From JACCZX01 sp963801035 (GTDB lineage: Bacteria > Pseudomonadota > Gammaproteobacteria > Burkholderiales > Burkholderiaceae_F): DNA of 64,000 nt. Both the position numbers and the translations under genes were made by a program. This document shows, in pieces, positions 38,328-50,625 of the stretch. Under the pieces are notes generated by a model. That model did not search any database. It saw nothing but the letters and a program-made list of their open reading frames with translations, and was not told the origin of the DNA. Within the stretch, counting starts at the first letter, position 1, and every line of letters starts with the position of its first letter. The DNA is taken from the NCBI GenBank assembly GCA_963801035.1, contig CAWDDF010000010.1, positions 248,001 to 312,000 of the forward strand, given 5' to 3'.

Positions 38328-39692
38328 TCACGCAAATTTCTTCAGCCGAGCGACCAGCCAGACGACGACGCCCGACAGCATCACGTAAATGGCAACACGG
38401 ATCGCCTGATTCTCGAAAGTAAAAAGAAGGCTTCGATAGAGCAGGAACGCGCATGTCCCGACGAACACGATCGGCAGAATCGGATATAGAGGCACTTTGA
38501 ACGGCCGTGCAATTTGTGGGTACCGAAAACGCAGCACGAACAAACCGATCCCGGTCAGCAGAAAGAACAACCAGAACACCGGTGCCGTGAAGTCGACCAT
38601 GAACTTAACGCCGCCTTGATTTGCGGCCGCGATCAGCACAATTAGCAAGCTGATGACACTTGTAGTGACCATTGCCGCGACGGGCGTGTCGCGTTCCGCA
38701 CTCCAGCGGCCCATGAAGGCAAAGATCCGCCAGTCCCGGCCGAGCGAATAGTTGGTCCGAGCAGTGACAAGCATCGTCGCGTTGATCGACGTTAGCGCCG
38801 CCAGTGCGACGATCGCCCCGATGGATTTTTCCCCAAAACTGCCGAACGCTTTCTGTGCGATATCTGCAGCAACTTGCTTGCTTGCCTTCAAACCCTCAAA
38901 GCCCAATCCGTGCAACCAACGCAGCGATGAACAGTAGGTACACGGCGGTGATGACGAGCAATGACGTCACCAGCACCTTGACGATTGCGCGATTGCCGCC
39001 CTTGACCTCGGCCGAGATATACGCGGCGTCGTTCCAGCCACCGTATGTAAACAGCACAAACAACAATGCGGTGCCGAAGAGTGCAGGCACGCCACTTGTC
39101 GATGCGGCCGGTGGAGCACTCGCGGGCGCGGGTGCGACAAAGCCCGCGATGACAACCAACAGCAGGCCCAGAACTAAAAGCACCGACATCACATTTTGCA
39201 ACTTAGCCGACATGCGAAGACCCGCGATGTTCACTGCGGTTAACGCAATCACTATCAGGACTGCATAGATAACCGAGGAGTGCTCACCAAGCGATAGCAC
39301 GCGGCTCATGTAATCGCCAAAGACGAACGCAAGCAGTGCGATCGCGCCGGTGGAAATTACGGTGACGCGCGCCCAAGCGAAAAAGAAACTGACGTCGCGG
39401 CCGTATGCGCGAGTCAGGAAGTAATAGTCGCCGCCCGCGTTTGGAAATGTGGTGGCTAACTCCGCATAGCAAAGCGCACCGATCAGTGCGAGCAGCCCCC
39501 CAAGGATCCAGGCGACCAAACATCCACTCCACCGAACCGGTCATCGCCGCTACAAGCGGCGGAAAGGCAAAAATACCGCCGCCAATGACGATGCCGGTGA
39601 TGATCATCACCGCGTCGAAGACCGACAACACCGGTCGAGGCGTCGCAGTTGTGCCAGCCGCTAAGTGCGGGTGAAGTGGATATGTCGGTCAT
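38328..39692 (-). CDS. APC-family amino acid permease, broken into several frames
   Basis: Three frames jointly encode one transporter: FDAVMIITGIVIGGGIFAFPP (TM1 motif, nt about 39530-39620), ILGGLLALIGALCYAELATTFPNAGGDYYFL (nt about 39395-39500, continuing to 38910), and VALAALTSINATMLVTARTNYSLGRD to the end. The joins lie near 39655, 39530 and 38910. Catalogue features of the family, such as the GGG unwound helix and the E in AELATTFP, are intact. It imports amino acids or polyamines with protons; the substrate is not readable. Each break looks like a single indel, suggesting sequencing error, but true decay is possible. Confidence 0.75.
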
Positions 39693-39713
39693 GAACTTGT
39701 CCTGAAAAATAGA

Positions 39714-39736
39714 AAAGCCCCGCGTGCGCGGGGCTT
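39714..39736 (-). terminator. Rho-independent terminator after the exported methyltransferase gene
   Basis: On the minus strand a GC-rich hairpin AAGCCCCGCG/CGCGGGGCTT is followed by TTTTCTATTTTT. It lies 26 bp past the methyltransferase stop and before the permease. Confidence 0.8.
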
Positions 39737-39761
39737 CAGCGGCAAAGCAACGTACCGAAAA

Positions 39762-40619
39762 CTACTTCCGCGTCCCCGTTACTTTGGTTTCCGCGCCATT
39801 CGCGCTTTTCAGCGTTCCTGTCAGCTCGTTGCCGCGTACCGTGCCATTCAACGTGCGGGTCACGCCCTTGTCGTCATTAAAAGCGAAGCGAATTTCTTCG
39901 CCACGAACGGTCGCGCCGACCAGCGGCTGCTTCGCCGAGCCTGTAGCGACGTCGCCGGTGATCTTTTGATACTTCTGGCTCAGGTTAACGGCGTACTGGG
40001 CATTGCTCCCTTGCTCGCGAAGCGCCCAGGTACCTTCGACTTTCGCTGGCACGATCCACAGATAAGCGGTGCGGTAGTCAATCTCGGCGGTTTCGTCGGG
40101 CTCCCAATCGCCCATCGTGAACTGATGCGATGTAACGCGCGTTCCCGGCTTCATATTCAGGATCGTCGGACGCAGACGCAAATTCAGCTCGGGCAGCAGG
40201 TACATCGTCACAACCGAAGCCTTGCTGAAGTCTTCCTTAAAAACGTCGCCCTGGATGATGCGCGTCTTGCCCGTTAGCTGCTCAGCTTGTACGTAGCATT
40301 GAGCAAGCTTTGCCATGTCCGGGTTGTATTCGATACCGACCGAAGTTGCGCCAATCTTGCCGGCTGCGATGGCAATTTTTCCGTCGCCTGCGCCCAAGTC
40401 ATATACCGTGTCCTGCGGCGTGACCTTGGCCATGCGCAACATGCGCTGGACCACTTCGTCGGGTGTCGGCACCCACACGACGTCCTTGCCGGACTGACCG
40501 ACCTGCGGCTTGTAATCACGATCGCACTCACGACGATCTTTCGCGTCGGCGCTTAGGGTCGCGGCGGCGAGCACGCCGGCCAGTGCGAGCGCCGTACTGC
40601 TACGGATAAAACGGGACAT
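39762..40619 (-). CDS. Exported SAM-dependent methyltransferase-like protein
   Basis: The N-terminus is a signal peptide (FIRSSTALALAGVLAAATLSADA). The body then has the methyltransferase motif I DLGAGDGKIAIAAGK and an acidic end of strand 2 (GIEYNP), followed by IIQGDVF and YLLPELNLRLRP. The last 90 residues form a separate beta-rich domain. An SAM enzyme with a Sec signal is odd, since SAM is cytosolic; the fold may serve another role in the periplasm. Whether a phosphoprotein or lipid is its target is unknown. A terminator follows. Confidence 0.8.
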   Translation of the reverse strand: MSRFIRSSTALALAGVLAAATLSADAKDRRECDRDYKPQVGQSGKDVVWVPTPDEVVQRMLRMAKVTPQDTVYDLGAGDGKIAIAAGKIGATSVGIEYNPDMAKLAQCYVQAEQLTGKTRIIQGDVFKEDFSKASVVTMYLLPELNLRLRPTILNMKPGTRVTSHQFTMGDWEPDETAEIDYRTAYLWIVPAKVEGTWALREQGSNAQYAVNLSQKYQKITGDVATGSAKQPLVGATVRGEEIRFAFNDDKGVTRTLNGTVRGNELTGTLKSANGAETKVTGTRK

Positions 40620-40653
40620 TGGAATTCTCCTTGTGCTCTATTGCGTGGGTCGA

Positions 40654-41643
40654 TTATGCATTGACGTTGACGACGACTCGCCCGCGGATTTCGCCCGCCA
40701 GGATCGCGCGGCCGGCTTCGAAAGCGTCCGCCAGCGCTATCTCGCGCGTGATTGCATCGAGCTTAGCGCGGTCCAGTTCCTGTGCCAGATGCTGCCATGC
40801 CTGCGTGCGTCGATCTAGTGGGCACATTACCGAATCGATCCCGATCAGACGTGCGCTTCGCAGAATGAATGGCGCCACGGTCGCGGGGAAATCCATGCCC
40901 TGTGCCAGACCGCACGCCACAGCGACACCGCCGTAGCGCAGCTGCGCGCACGCGTTGGCGAGCGTCTGGCTACCGACCGAATCGATCACGCCAGCCCAGC
41001 GTTCTTTTTGGAGCGGCTTGCCAGGGCCCGACAGTTCGGCACGGTCGATCACTTCGGCCGCGCCTAGCCGGCGCAGATAATCGGTCTCGGCAAGCTTTCC
41101 CGTACTGGCGACTACCCGAAGGCCACGTTGCGCAAGAATGGCCACGGCAAACGAGCCGACACCGCCGCTCGCACCCGTCACCAGCACTTCACCGCTCGTT
41201 ACGCCGTTGTCGGCGAGCTCCATAGCAGCCAGCATGGCGGTGTACCCGGCAGTACCTATCGACATCGCATCACGGGTCGTTAGCGGCGCAGGAATGCGCA
41301 CCAGATGCTCGCTTTTGTAGCGGCCGCGCTGCGCGAGGCCACCCCAAAGTGTCTCGCCGGCGCCCCAGCCATTCAATACGACGTGATCGCCGGCGCGCAC
41401 GTGAACCGATGTCGCGCTGCCCTCAACGGTGCCCGCACAATCGATACCCGGAACCATCGGCCATTTGCGCACGACCGGTGACTTATTGGTCAGCGCAAGC
41501 CCGTCTTTGTAATTGATCGTCGAGTAGTCAATGGCGACCGCTGCATCGGCGTCGGGCGTATTCGCTTCCAGCTCGGCGTCATCAAGGTCGCGCAGCTCCG
41601 CTCGAAACTGATCGGCCTTCGTCAGATAAATTGCTTTGAACAT
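40654..41643 (-). CDS. acuI: Acrylyl-CoA reductase-type MDR oxidoreductase (AcuI/YhdH)
   Basis: The 329-residue zinc-free medium-chain dehydrogenase matches YhdH/AcuI: TINYKDGLALTNKSPVVRKWPMVPGIDCAGTV, NGWGAGETLWGG, GTAGYTAMLAAMELADNG, and the NADPH motif VTGASGGVGSFAVAIL. The family reduces acrylyl-CoA to propionyl-CoA using NADPH, which removes a toxic acrylate intermediate. It is 34 bp upstream of the exported methyltransferase gene on the same strand. Confidence 0.9.
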   Translation of the reverse strand: MFKAIYLTKADQFRAELRDLDDAELEANTPDADAAVAIDYSTINYKDGLALTNKSPVVRKWPMVPGIDCAGTVEGSATSVHVRAGDHVVLNGWGAGETLWGGLAQRGRYKSEHLVRIPAPLTTRDAMSIGTAGYTAMLAAMELADNGVTSGEVLVTGASGGVGSFAVAILAQRGLRVVASTGKLAETDYLRRLGAAEVIDRAELSGPGKPLQKERWAGVIDSVGSQTLANACAQLRYGGVAVACGLAQGMDFPATVAPFILRSARLIGIDSVMCPLDRRTQAWQHLAQELDRAKLDAITREIALADAFEAGRAILAGEIRGRVVVNVNA

Positions 41644-41837
41644 CAGTTGTCGTGCAGGCGGCAGGTTCGGCGGACGATACTCCGGACCACAGAGGATCTA
41701 GGCAGCTAGCGTGACTCGTGCCCGCCACAGATGAAATCGGACGACCGGCTTCGCGGGTCCTTTTTCGGCTTTTTCTCTCGCGAAATCAGCGCATCGTGGC
41801 AGAATCAAAATACTGACGATGACGTTCTAAGGGCCCG

Positions 41838-44456
41838 TTGGCATCAACCGTCATTCCGCTGCGACAAGCAGCCGTTGAAAGTTCGCTGAAGCGCGCGGCA
41901 TTTGACTATGCCGGTGTGGCAATGCTGTGTGTCAACAGCGCCGGCCAGATTCTTGCGCTGAATACCGAGGCTTCTTCGTTGGTGGGTGGCGATTCCCCGA
42001 TCGGTCGCAGCCTGGCCGAAATCGTTCCGTTTCCGAGTCACCGAGCATTCGCGCGCCGCTGGAGTCGGTTGTGGGCAGTGGCAGCGAGCGGGACGCATGC
42101 GAGCGTCGAAACAAAACTTCCTTTGCGCGGCGGTGGCCGCTTGACCGCACGCATTACCGTGCGCCTGTTTCGGTTCGAGCAGGAAGAATTCGCATCGATT
42201 GCGATTACCGAAACCGCGCAGGCGCGTGCGGACGCGAAGCGCGTTCAACTTGACGAAATGCGTGCGCAGGCACTCGCGCAACATCAAACCGAATTGACCG
42301 TCGTGCTGAACGAGGACAGGCGCGTCGTCTATGCGAGCCCCGCACTTGAGCCGATCACGGGCGAGCAGGCGTTTGATGTTCTGGGATCACCGTTCGAATT
42401 CATTCTTGATCAGCCGTCGCGTATCGAGTTTCGCCGCGCTGTCGATCGCGTCCTGCGTGACCAGCCGGGCGACCGACAAATTCCGTCGCTGTTGTTGCGC
42501 ACTCGAGCGGCGCTTGCGGGTACTGGTCGCAGCATCTCTTGCGTGATCGACAATCGACTCGATGATCCGCGCGTCCGCGGCCTGGTGCTCACCGCGCGCG
42601 ATCTGGGTCCCGCGGAGCGCGCGCAGGCAAGACGGCTGCGTTTTCGCGAGCGACTGCTGGAGCTGGCAATCCAGCCGAAGTCGGACTTCACACATGCGCT
42701 GTCGGCTATTTTGCGGACCGCGACTGAAGTACTTGACGTCAGCGCCGTCAGTTTCTGGCGCCTGTCGCCCGATGGCGAATCGCTGCGCTGCGAGTCTCTG
42801 TTCGACCGTGGTCGCGATCGTTTCATGCGCGATTGGGTCGGGCGTGAATTCAGCGCAACGCGCTTTCCTGCTTACTTCGCGCAGCTGATGAACCGGCAGC
42901 CGATCGTGGTCAATGACACGCACACGTCTCGATTGACCACGTCCTTTGCCGGCGATCGAAGCTGGTCGCGCGTGCGCGCCATGCTTGACGTGCCGGTGCT
43001 GGTCGAAGGCGAAGTGAGCGGCGTGCTTAGCCTGCAACATCACGAGTCCCGCGCATGGGATGACGATGACGTCAGTTTTGCCAACACGACATCCCTGATG
43101 CTGGCGCTGGCGCTCGAAGCGGCGCAGCGGCAGGAAGCCGAGACACGGATCGAACATCTGGCCTGGTACGACGGCCTGACCGGTTTGCCGAATCGCAATC
43201 TGTTGCGCGAAACGATGCGCGACCTGATCATGACGGCCGCCAACCGTAAGCGGCGCATGGCAGTGATGCTGATCGACCTTGACCGCTTCAAGGACGTCAA
43301 CGACACGCTCGGTCACTTGGTGGGCGATGCACTGATCAAGTCTGCGGCGGACCTGCTTGGCCAAACGGTCGGCGATGCGGGCACGGTGGCACGGCTTGGC
43401 GGCGACGAGTTCGTTGTGCTGATCAACGAGTTCGTCCATCGGCAAGAAGTTGCGCTGCTTGCGGCGCGAATCGCGCAGACGTTGAATCGAACGGATCTTG
43501 TGCCGACCATTGACACGCAGGTATCCGCGTCGATTGGTGTCGCGCTGTTCCCCGAGCACGGACGCGATATGAGCACGCTGCTAAAGAATGCTGACGCGGC
43601 GATGTATCAAGCGAAGCGCGACGGCCGCAATCAGTTCAGTTTTTTCAATCCGATTCGCTACGAGCGTGCCGCACGCGAAGTTCAGCTCGGTATCGAGCTC
43701 GTAAAAGCCGTGCAAAGCGAAGCGCCCCAGTTCATCTGCGAGTACCAGCCGCAGGTTGAAATGGTCAGCGGCCGTGTCGTCGGTCTCGAAGCGCTGATTC
43801 GGTGGCAACACCCGGTGCACGGTGTGCTGACGCCCGATCGTTTTATCGGGGTCGCCGAGTTGAGCGGCCTGTCGGAGCGGATCACGCGCTGGGTGTTGAA
43901 TGACGTGTGTTCGCAAATCAATCGCTGGCGCGAGGTGCGTCCCGATTTCGATGTGCCGGTATCGATCAACGTCGCCGGGCGCGAGATGGGTTCGACCGCG
44001 CTGCCGGCGCTGGTGCGTGCCGCCCTTGCACAGCACGGCATTGCTCCGCAGCTGATCGTGCTCGAGATTACCGAGCGCACTCTCGTTCGAGAAAGCGAAA
44101 TCAATAACGATGTGCTGGCGGAGCTCGCGTCACTGGGGGTCGGGCTCGTGCTGGATGACTTCGGCACTGGCTATTCGATGCTCGGTTATTTGAAGCGCAT
44201 GCCATTTACCGCGTTGAAGATCGATCAATCCTTCATCGAAGGCATTCCGGGCGACGCCGACAGCCGCGCGATCGTGCATGCAATGCTTGCTGTCGCCCGC
44301 CATTTCAAATTGAAAGTCGTCGCAGAGGGCGTGGAGTCGATCGAGCAGGTCGAATACATGCGCGACATCGGGTGCGAGTTTGCGCAGGGCTTCTTCTATG
44401 CACGCGCGCTGTCGTCGGACACGATTCTCGACTACCTAGCGCGCGCCGGCGGTTAA
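41838..44456 (+). CDS. PAS-PAS-GAF-GGDEF-EAL cyclic-di-GMP protein
   Basis: The 872-residue protein starts at a TTG. Two PAS-like domains (residues about 20-130 and 150-260) and a GAF domain (about 280-430) precede GGDEF (LGGDEF, about residue 520) and EAL (LEALIRW, about 650). The EAL domain keeps DDFGTGYSML and KIDQSFI, so phosphodiesterase activity is likely. In the GGDEF domain the RxxD product-inhibition site is absent. The protein may both make and break c-di-GMP. No membrane helix is seen, so it should sense a cytosolic signal through PAS/GAF. Confidence 0.9.
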   Translation: MASTVIPLRQAAVESSLKRAAFDYAGVAMLCVNSAGQILALNTEASSLVGGDSPIGRSLAEIVPFPSHRAFARRWSRLWAVAASGTHASVETKLPLRGGGRLTARITVRLFRFEQEEFASIAITETAQARADAKRVQLDEMRAQALAQHQTELTVVLNEDRRVVYASPALEPITGEQAFDVLGSPFEFILDQPSRIEFRRAVDRVLRDQPGDRQIPSLLLRTRAALAGTGRSISCVIDNRLDDPRVRGLVLTARDLGPAERAQARRLRFRERLLELAIQPKSDFTHALSAILRTATEVLDVSAVSFWRLSPDGESLRCESLFDRGRDRFMRDWVGREFSATRFPAYFAQLMNRQPIVVNDTHTSRLTTSFAGDRSWSRVRAMLDVPVLVEGEVSGVLSLQHHESRAWDDDDVSFANTTSLMLALALEAAQRQEAETRIEHLAWYDGLTGLPNRNLLRETMRDLIMTAANRKRRMAVMLIDLDRFKDVNDTLGHLVGDALIKSAADLLGQTVGDAGTVARLGGDEFVVLINEFVHRQEVALLAARIAQTLNRTDLVPTIDTQVSASIGVALFPEHGRDMSTLLKNADAAMYQAKRDGRNQFSFFNPIRYERAAREVQLGIELVKAVQSEAPQFICEYQPQVEMVSGRVVGLEALIRWQHPVHGVLTPDRFIGVAELSGLSERITRWVLNDVCSQINRWREVRPDFDVPVSINVAGREMGSTALPALVRAALAQHGIAPQLIVLEITERTLVRESEINNDVLAELASLGVGLVLDDFGTGYSMLGYLKRMPFTALKIDQSFIEGIPGDADSRAIVHAMLAVARHFKLKVVAEGVESIEQVEYMRDIGCEFAQGFFYARALSSDTILDYLARAGG

Positions 44457-44515
44457 CGGCGTCTCGCCCTGTGCGGCGTGGCTAAGATTGCGGTGCAAAT
44501 CACGGAGACGCCGCA

Positions 44516-45294
44516 ATGAATCCTGAGCACATCATCGTTGAGACGCGTGATCGCGTCGGCTTGATCCGGCTCAATCGACCCAAGGCACTCAACGCGCTGA
44601 ATGACGCGCTGATGGATGAGCTGGGTGCTGCGCTGCTCGCTTTCGATTCGGACGACGCGATCGGCGCGATCGTCCTCACCGGTAATGAGAAGGCATTTGC
44701 TGCGGGCGCCGACATCGGCGCAATGAGCACCTGGTCGTACATGGACGTGTTCAAGACCGACTACATCACTCGCAACTGGGAAACGATTCGTCGCGTTCGC
44801 AAGCCAGTCATCGCCGCGGTCGGGGGCTTCGCGCTCGGCGGCGGGTGTGAGCTCGCGATGATGTGCGACATCATCATTGCGGCCGACTCTGCGAAGTTTG
44901 GACAACCCGAAATCAAGCTCGGGATCATTCCCGGCGCTGGCGGAACCCAGCGCTTGCCGCGCGCCGTGGGCAAGGCGAAGGCGATGGATCTCGTGCTGTC
45001 GGCGCGCATGATGGACGCTGCCGAAGCGGAGCGCGCAGGTCTCGTGTCGCGAGTGGTCCCAGCGGCGGATCTTGTCGACGAGGCGCTTGAAAATCGGCCG
45101 CAACAATTGCCAGCTTCTCGCTCCCGGCGGTGATGATGGCAAAGGAATCGATCAATCGCGCCTACGAACTTCCGCTGTCGGAAGGGGTCTTATTCGAACG
45201 GCGGCTATTCCACTCGCTGTTTGCGACAACCGACCAGAAGGAAGGGATGTCCGCCTTCGTCGAGAAGCGCGCGCCGCGATTCGCGCACGAGTAG
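44516..45294 (+). CDS. Enoyl-CoA hydratase, frameshifted near the 3' end
   Basis: Crotonase motifs are present: LIRLNRPKALNALND, AFAAGADIGAM, AVGGFALGGGCELAMMCDIIIAAD (oxyanion and catalytic region), FGQPEIKLGIIPGAGGTQRLPR. The continuous frame ends at 45133 in a non-family tail, while the next frame gives IASFSLPAVMMAKESINRAYE, the normal C-terminus, ending with EKRAPRFAHE at 45294. The switch is near 45088-45094, in an AAAA run, so a one-base indel is the likely cause. It hydrates trans-2-enoyl-CoA in beta-oxidation. Confidence 0.85.
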
Positions 45295-45399
45295 AGGCGG
45301 CGACACGTCTGGCCGCTTGAAATTTACGTTTGAGCCGCCAGATTCGTGGTTGCGCGGGTTGTCGAGGGCTCGCTCTAGCGCAACGGTCGACGTTGTTGC

Positions 45400-45428
45400 T
45401 TGACAGCATTTTTGCTGGCCCTCATAAT
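45400..45428 (+). promoter_or_regulatory. Strong sigma-70 promoter of the rRNA operon
   Basis: TTGACA at 45400-45405 and CATAAT at 45423-45428 are separated by 17 bp, close to the consensus expected of an rrn P1 promoter. It is about 235 bp upstream of the mature 16S. Confidence 0.75.
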
Positions 45429-45487
45429 CGCGCCTCTTTACGACTCCCGCTACGCAGCGCTGTCAAAAGTGCATGCGACGGGTGTCC

Positions 45488-45500
45488 TGTTCTTTAAAAA
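45488..45500 (+). promoter_or_regulatory. boxA-like antitermination site, 16S leader
   Basis: TGTTCTTTAAAAA resembles the boxA consensus TGCTCTTTAACA. It precedes 16S, as in other rrn leaders, and would recruit NusB/NusE. Confidence 0.55.
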
Positions 45501-45662
45501 TGAAACAGCCGATAAGTGTGGGCGCTTAATGAACGGCGCAACCAGATCGAAAAGTCTCACGGCTATTGATCTGGCTGAACTCAAATCATTAGTGCTCACG
45601 CAAGGAATAAGGAAATCGAAAGATCTCCAGATTCCAGCGAGAGTAATCAAGCACACAGTATC

Positions 45663-47197
<1,535 letters not shown>

Positions 47198-47283
47198 CGA
47201 GTACGCGCTTCGATTTAAGCGTTCACACTTATCGGTTGGTTTCTTGCGGCAGCGAGTGGGCCAGAAGCAAGTTGCAAGACGGC

Positions 47284-47360
47284 GGGTCTGTAGCTCAGCT
47301 GGTTAGAGCACCGTCTTGATAAGGCGGGGGTCGATGGTTCGAGTCCATCCAGACCCACCA
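47284..47360 (+). tRNA. tRNA-Ile (GAT)
   Basis: The spacer tRNA has acceptor stem GGGTCTG/CAGACCC, D arm AGCTCAGCTGGTTAGAGC, anticodon GAT in CTTGATAAG, and T arm GGTTCGAGTCC, with CCA encoded. Its place in the 16S-23S spacer is standard. Confidence 0.96.
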
Positions 47361-47403
47361 CGCTCGGGCAGGAGGCTTAAGCGGGGGCTTATGACCAGGA
47401 ACC

Positions 47404-47479
47404 GGGGGTGTAGCTCAATTGGGAGAGCGCCTGCTTTGCAAGCAGGAGGTCATCGGTTCGATCCCGTTCACCTCCACCA
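47404..47479 (+). tRNA. tRNA-Ala (TGC)
   Basis: The second spacer tRNA reads GGGGGTGTAGCTCAATTGGG at its start, with anticodon TGC in CTTTGCAAG, T arm GGTTCGATCC and encoded CCA. One G-T wobble pair occurs in the acceptor stem. Confidence 0.96.
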
Positions 47480-47565
47480 TCTTTGTCTCAAACGTCAAAC
47501 GAAAACGCGTGATTGCTGTCAAAAGCGCGCATTTCCGTTTGGTTTTTGACCAAAATCGCTGTTTC

Positions 47566-47579
47566 GATCTTTAACAATT
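47566..47579 (+). promoter_or_regulatory. boxA-like antitermination site, 23S leader
   Basis: GATCTTTAACAATT lies in the spacer upstream of 23S and matches the boxA core TCTTTAACA. It pairs with the copy ahead of 16S. Confidence 0.6.
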
Positions 47580-48276
47580 CGGAAGAAGCAAAGCGTTTCA
47601 ATCCTGCGCCTGGTAATGAGTCAGGAGAGGATTGATAACGGGTTGTAATTGCATTCGAGTCTCAAGCATTAAATCTGAGATTAGCAACATGGTCGCCCGT
47701 GACCGTGTCGTCCTGAGTAAATGACAGGCCGCACCGTTATAGGATCAAGCGACTAAGTGCATGTGGTGGATGCCTTGGCGATTACAGGCGATGAAGGACG
47801 TGGCAGCCTGCGTAAAGCTGCGGTCAGCTGGCAACGAGCGTTAACAGCCGCAGATGTCCGAATGGGGAAACCCTCCCGCAAGGGAATCCCTCGCTGAATA
47901 AATAGGCGAGTGGAAGCGAACCTGCTGAACTGAAACATCTAAGTAGGCAGAGGAAAAGAAATCAACCGAGATTCCGAGAGTAGTGGCGAGCGAAATCGGA
48001 CCAGCCTGTGCGTTTTAGCTGTTGTTCAAACGGAACGTTCTGGAAAGTACGGCCATAGCGGGTGATAGCCCCGTATGTGAAAGAACGACAGTGGAACTAG
48101 GCGCACGACAAGTAGGGCGGGACACGTGAAATCCTGTCTGAATATGGGGGGACCATCCTCCAAGGCTAAATACTCGTAATCGACCGATAGTGAACCAGTA
48201 CTGTGAAGGAAAGGTTAAAAGAACCCCGGAAGGGGAGTGAAATAGATCCTGAAACCGCATGCATACAAACAGTAGG

Positions 48277-48459
48277 AGCTCCAGCTTCAATGGCCTTCGG
48301 GTTCTAGGCAGCGCACGCGCGTAGCCAAAGAACTTCCATAAATTCTTTGTACGCAAAGAATTAATTGAAACGATGCCGCGAGCTGGTGGCGACGTGGCGG
48401 TAGCGCTGCGTCGGCGCGTCAGCTTGAACAGATCCGTTGAGGACCATTCAAGCTGGAGT
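48277..48459 (+). other. Intervening sequence in 23S helix 25
   Basis: The short helix 25 of standard 23S is replaced by about 183 nt. It is closed by near-complementary arms CTCCAGCTTCAATGG (about 48279) and CCATTCAAGCTGGAG (about 48444), with internal hairpins such as AATTCTTTG/CAAAGAATT. Flanks match ordinary 23S (CAGTAGGAG and TGACTGCGTACC). RNase III is expected to excise such sequences, leaving the rRNA split. Confidence 0.8.
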
Positions 48460-48877
48460 GACTGCGTACCTTTTGCATAATGGGTCAGCGACTTACATTC
48501 TGTGGCAAGCTTAACCGTATAGGGAAGGCGTAGCGAAAGCGAGTCCGAATAGGGCGTTCAGTCGCAGGGTGTAGACCCGAAACCAGATGATCTATCCATG
48601 GCCAGGTTGAAGGTGGGGTAACACTCACTGGAGGACCGAACCGACTACTGTTGCAAAAGTAGCGGATGAGCTGTGGATAGGGGTGAAAGGCCAAACAAAT
48701 CTGGAAATAGCTGGTTCTCCCCGAAAACTATTGAGGTAGTGCCTCGCGTATCACTCCAGGGGGTAGAGCACTGTTATGGCTAGGGGGGCATGGCGCCTTA
48801 CCAAACCATGGCAAACTCCGAATACTTGGAAGTGCAAGCGCGGGAGACAGTGCACCGGGTGCTAACGTCCGGACACG

Positions 48878-48912
<35 letters not shown>

Positions 48913-49069
48913 CAATATCGGCTAAGTGGGAAACGAAGTGGAAAGGCTAAGACAGTCAGGAAGTTGGCTTAGAAGCAGCCATCCTTCAAAGAAAGCGTAA
49001 TAGCTCACTGATCGAGTCTTTCTGCGCGGAAGATGTAACGGGGCTAAGCCGATAACCGAAGCTGCGGAT

Positions 49070-49256
49070 GTAAACGCTTCACTTGAAGTTCGCTTCGCTC
49101 GCTCGATCGAGCACGACGGCTTGCTGTTTGCGAGTCGCTCAGGCTTGCTTCAATGGCAAGCATCTCGAGTCGAACGAGCCTACTCTCTTTTTTAGGTTTG
49201 GCGACGCCGGCTGCGCCGCGTCGCCACCATGAGCGAAGTTCAAGCGAAGCGTTTAC
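49070..49256 (+). other. Intervening sequence in 23S helix 45
   Basis: About 187 nt extend helix 45. The outer arms are GTAAACGCTTC (49070) and GAAGCGTTTAC (49245), with further pairing of CACTTGAAGTTCGC to the matching right-hand segment, and an inner GGCGACGCCGG/CGCGTCGCC hairpin. Flanking sequence (GCTGCGGAT and GTAGGGGAGCG) is ordinary 23S. An open frame on the minus strand here is a by-product. Confidence 0.82.
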
Positions 49257-49954
49257 GTGGTAGGGGAGCGTTCTGTAAGCCTGCGAAGGTGGCTCGAGAG
49301 GGCTGCTGGAGGTATCAGAAGTGCGAATGCTGACATGAGTAGCGTTAAAGGGGGTGAAAAGCCCCCTCGCCGTAAGCCCAAGGTTTCCTGCTCTACGTTC
49401 ATCGGAGCAGGGTGAGTCGGCCCCTAAGACGAGGACGAAAGTCGTAGTCGATGGGAAGCAGGTCAATATTCCTGCACCGATATCTAATGCGATGGGGGGA
49501 CGGACTGTTGAAGATCATCCGGGTGTTGGATGTCCCGGTTTCTGATCGTAGGTGGCCAGTAGGTAAATCCGCTGGCGTATCACCAAGGAAAAGGATCGAG
49601 CGACGTAAGTCGCGAAGTGATTGGATGTGGTTCCAGGAAAAGCCTCTAAGCTTCAGTTAGATACGACCGTACCGAAAACCGACACTGGTGGGCGAGCTGA
49701 ATATGCTCAGGCGCTTGAGAGAACTCGGGAGAAGGAACTCGGCAAATTGACACCGTAACTTCGGAAGAAGGTGTGCCTTGTTAGCGTGACGGGAGAAACG
49801 CCCGAAGCGTGAGAAGGTCTCAGAGAATCGGTGGCTGCGACTGTTTATTAAAAACACAGCACTCTGCAAACACGAAAGTGGACGTATAGGGTGTGACGCC
49901 TGCCCGGTGCTGGAAGGTTAATTGATGGGGTGCAAGCCCTTGATCGAAGCCCCA

Positions 49955-50036
<82 letters not shown>

Positions 50037-50109
50037 CGATGGCCACACTGTCTCCTCCCGAGACTCAGCGAAGTTGAAATGTTTGTGATGATGCAATCTA
50101 CCCGCGGCT

Positions 50110-50141
<32 letters not shown>

Positions 50142-50295
50142 CTTTGCATTGGACTGTGAACCGATCTGTGTAGGATAGGTGGGAGGCTTTGAAGCGGGGG
50201 CGCCAGCTCTCGTGGAGCCAACCTTGAAATACCACCCTGATTTGTTTGCGGCTCTAACCTACGCCCGTTATCCGGGCGGGGAACAGTGCATGGTA

Positions 50296-50340
<45 letters not shown>

Positions 50341-50445
50341 TACGAAGGTACGCTAGGTACGGTCGGAAATCGTACTGATAGTGCATAGGCATAAGCGTGC
50401 TTGACTGCGAGACTGACAAGTCGAGCAGGTGCGAAAGCAGGTCTA

Positions 50446-50518
<73 letters not shown>

Positions 50519-50592
50519 ACTGCCCAAGAGTTCATATCGACGGCAGTGTTTGGCACCTCGATGTCGGCTCATCTCATCCTGGGGCTGTAGCC

Positions 50593-50625
<33 letters not shown>

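Larger units (their letters stand above)
45295..45662 (+). other. rRNA operon upstream region
   Basis: This 368-bp stretch has no credible gene. It holds the end of the crotonase gene's trailer, a strong promoter at 45400-45428 and a boxA-like antitermination element at 45488-45500 that precede the 16S gene. Small frames here overlap the 16S start and are judged spurious. Confidence 0.7.

Noticed and set aside
49044..49466. A 140-codon minus-strand frame inside 23S
   Set aside because: It spans the helix 45 insert and flanking rRNA; it is explained by the intervening sequence, not a homing endonuclease, since no such motif is seen.
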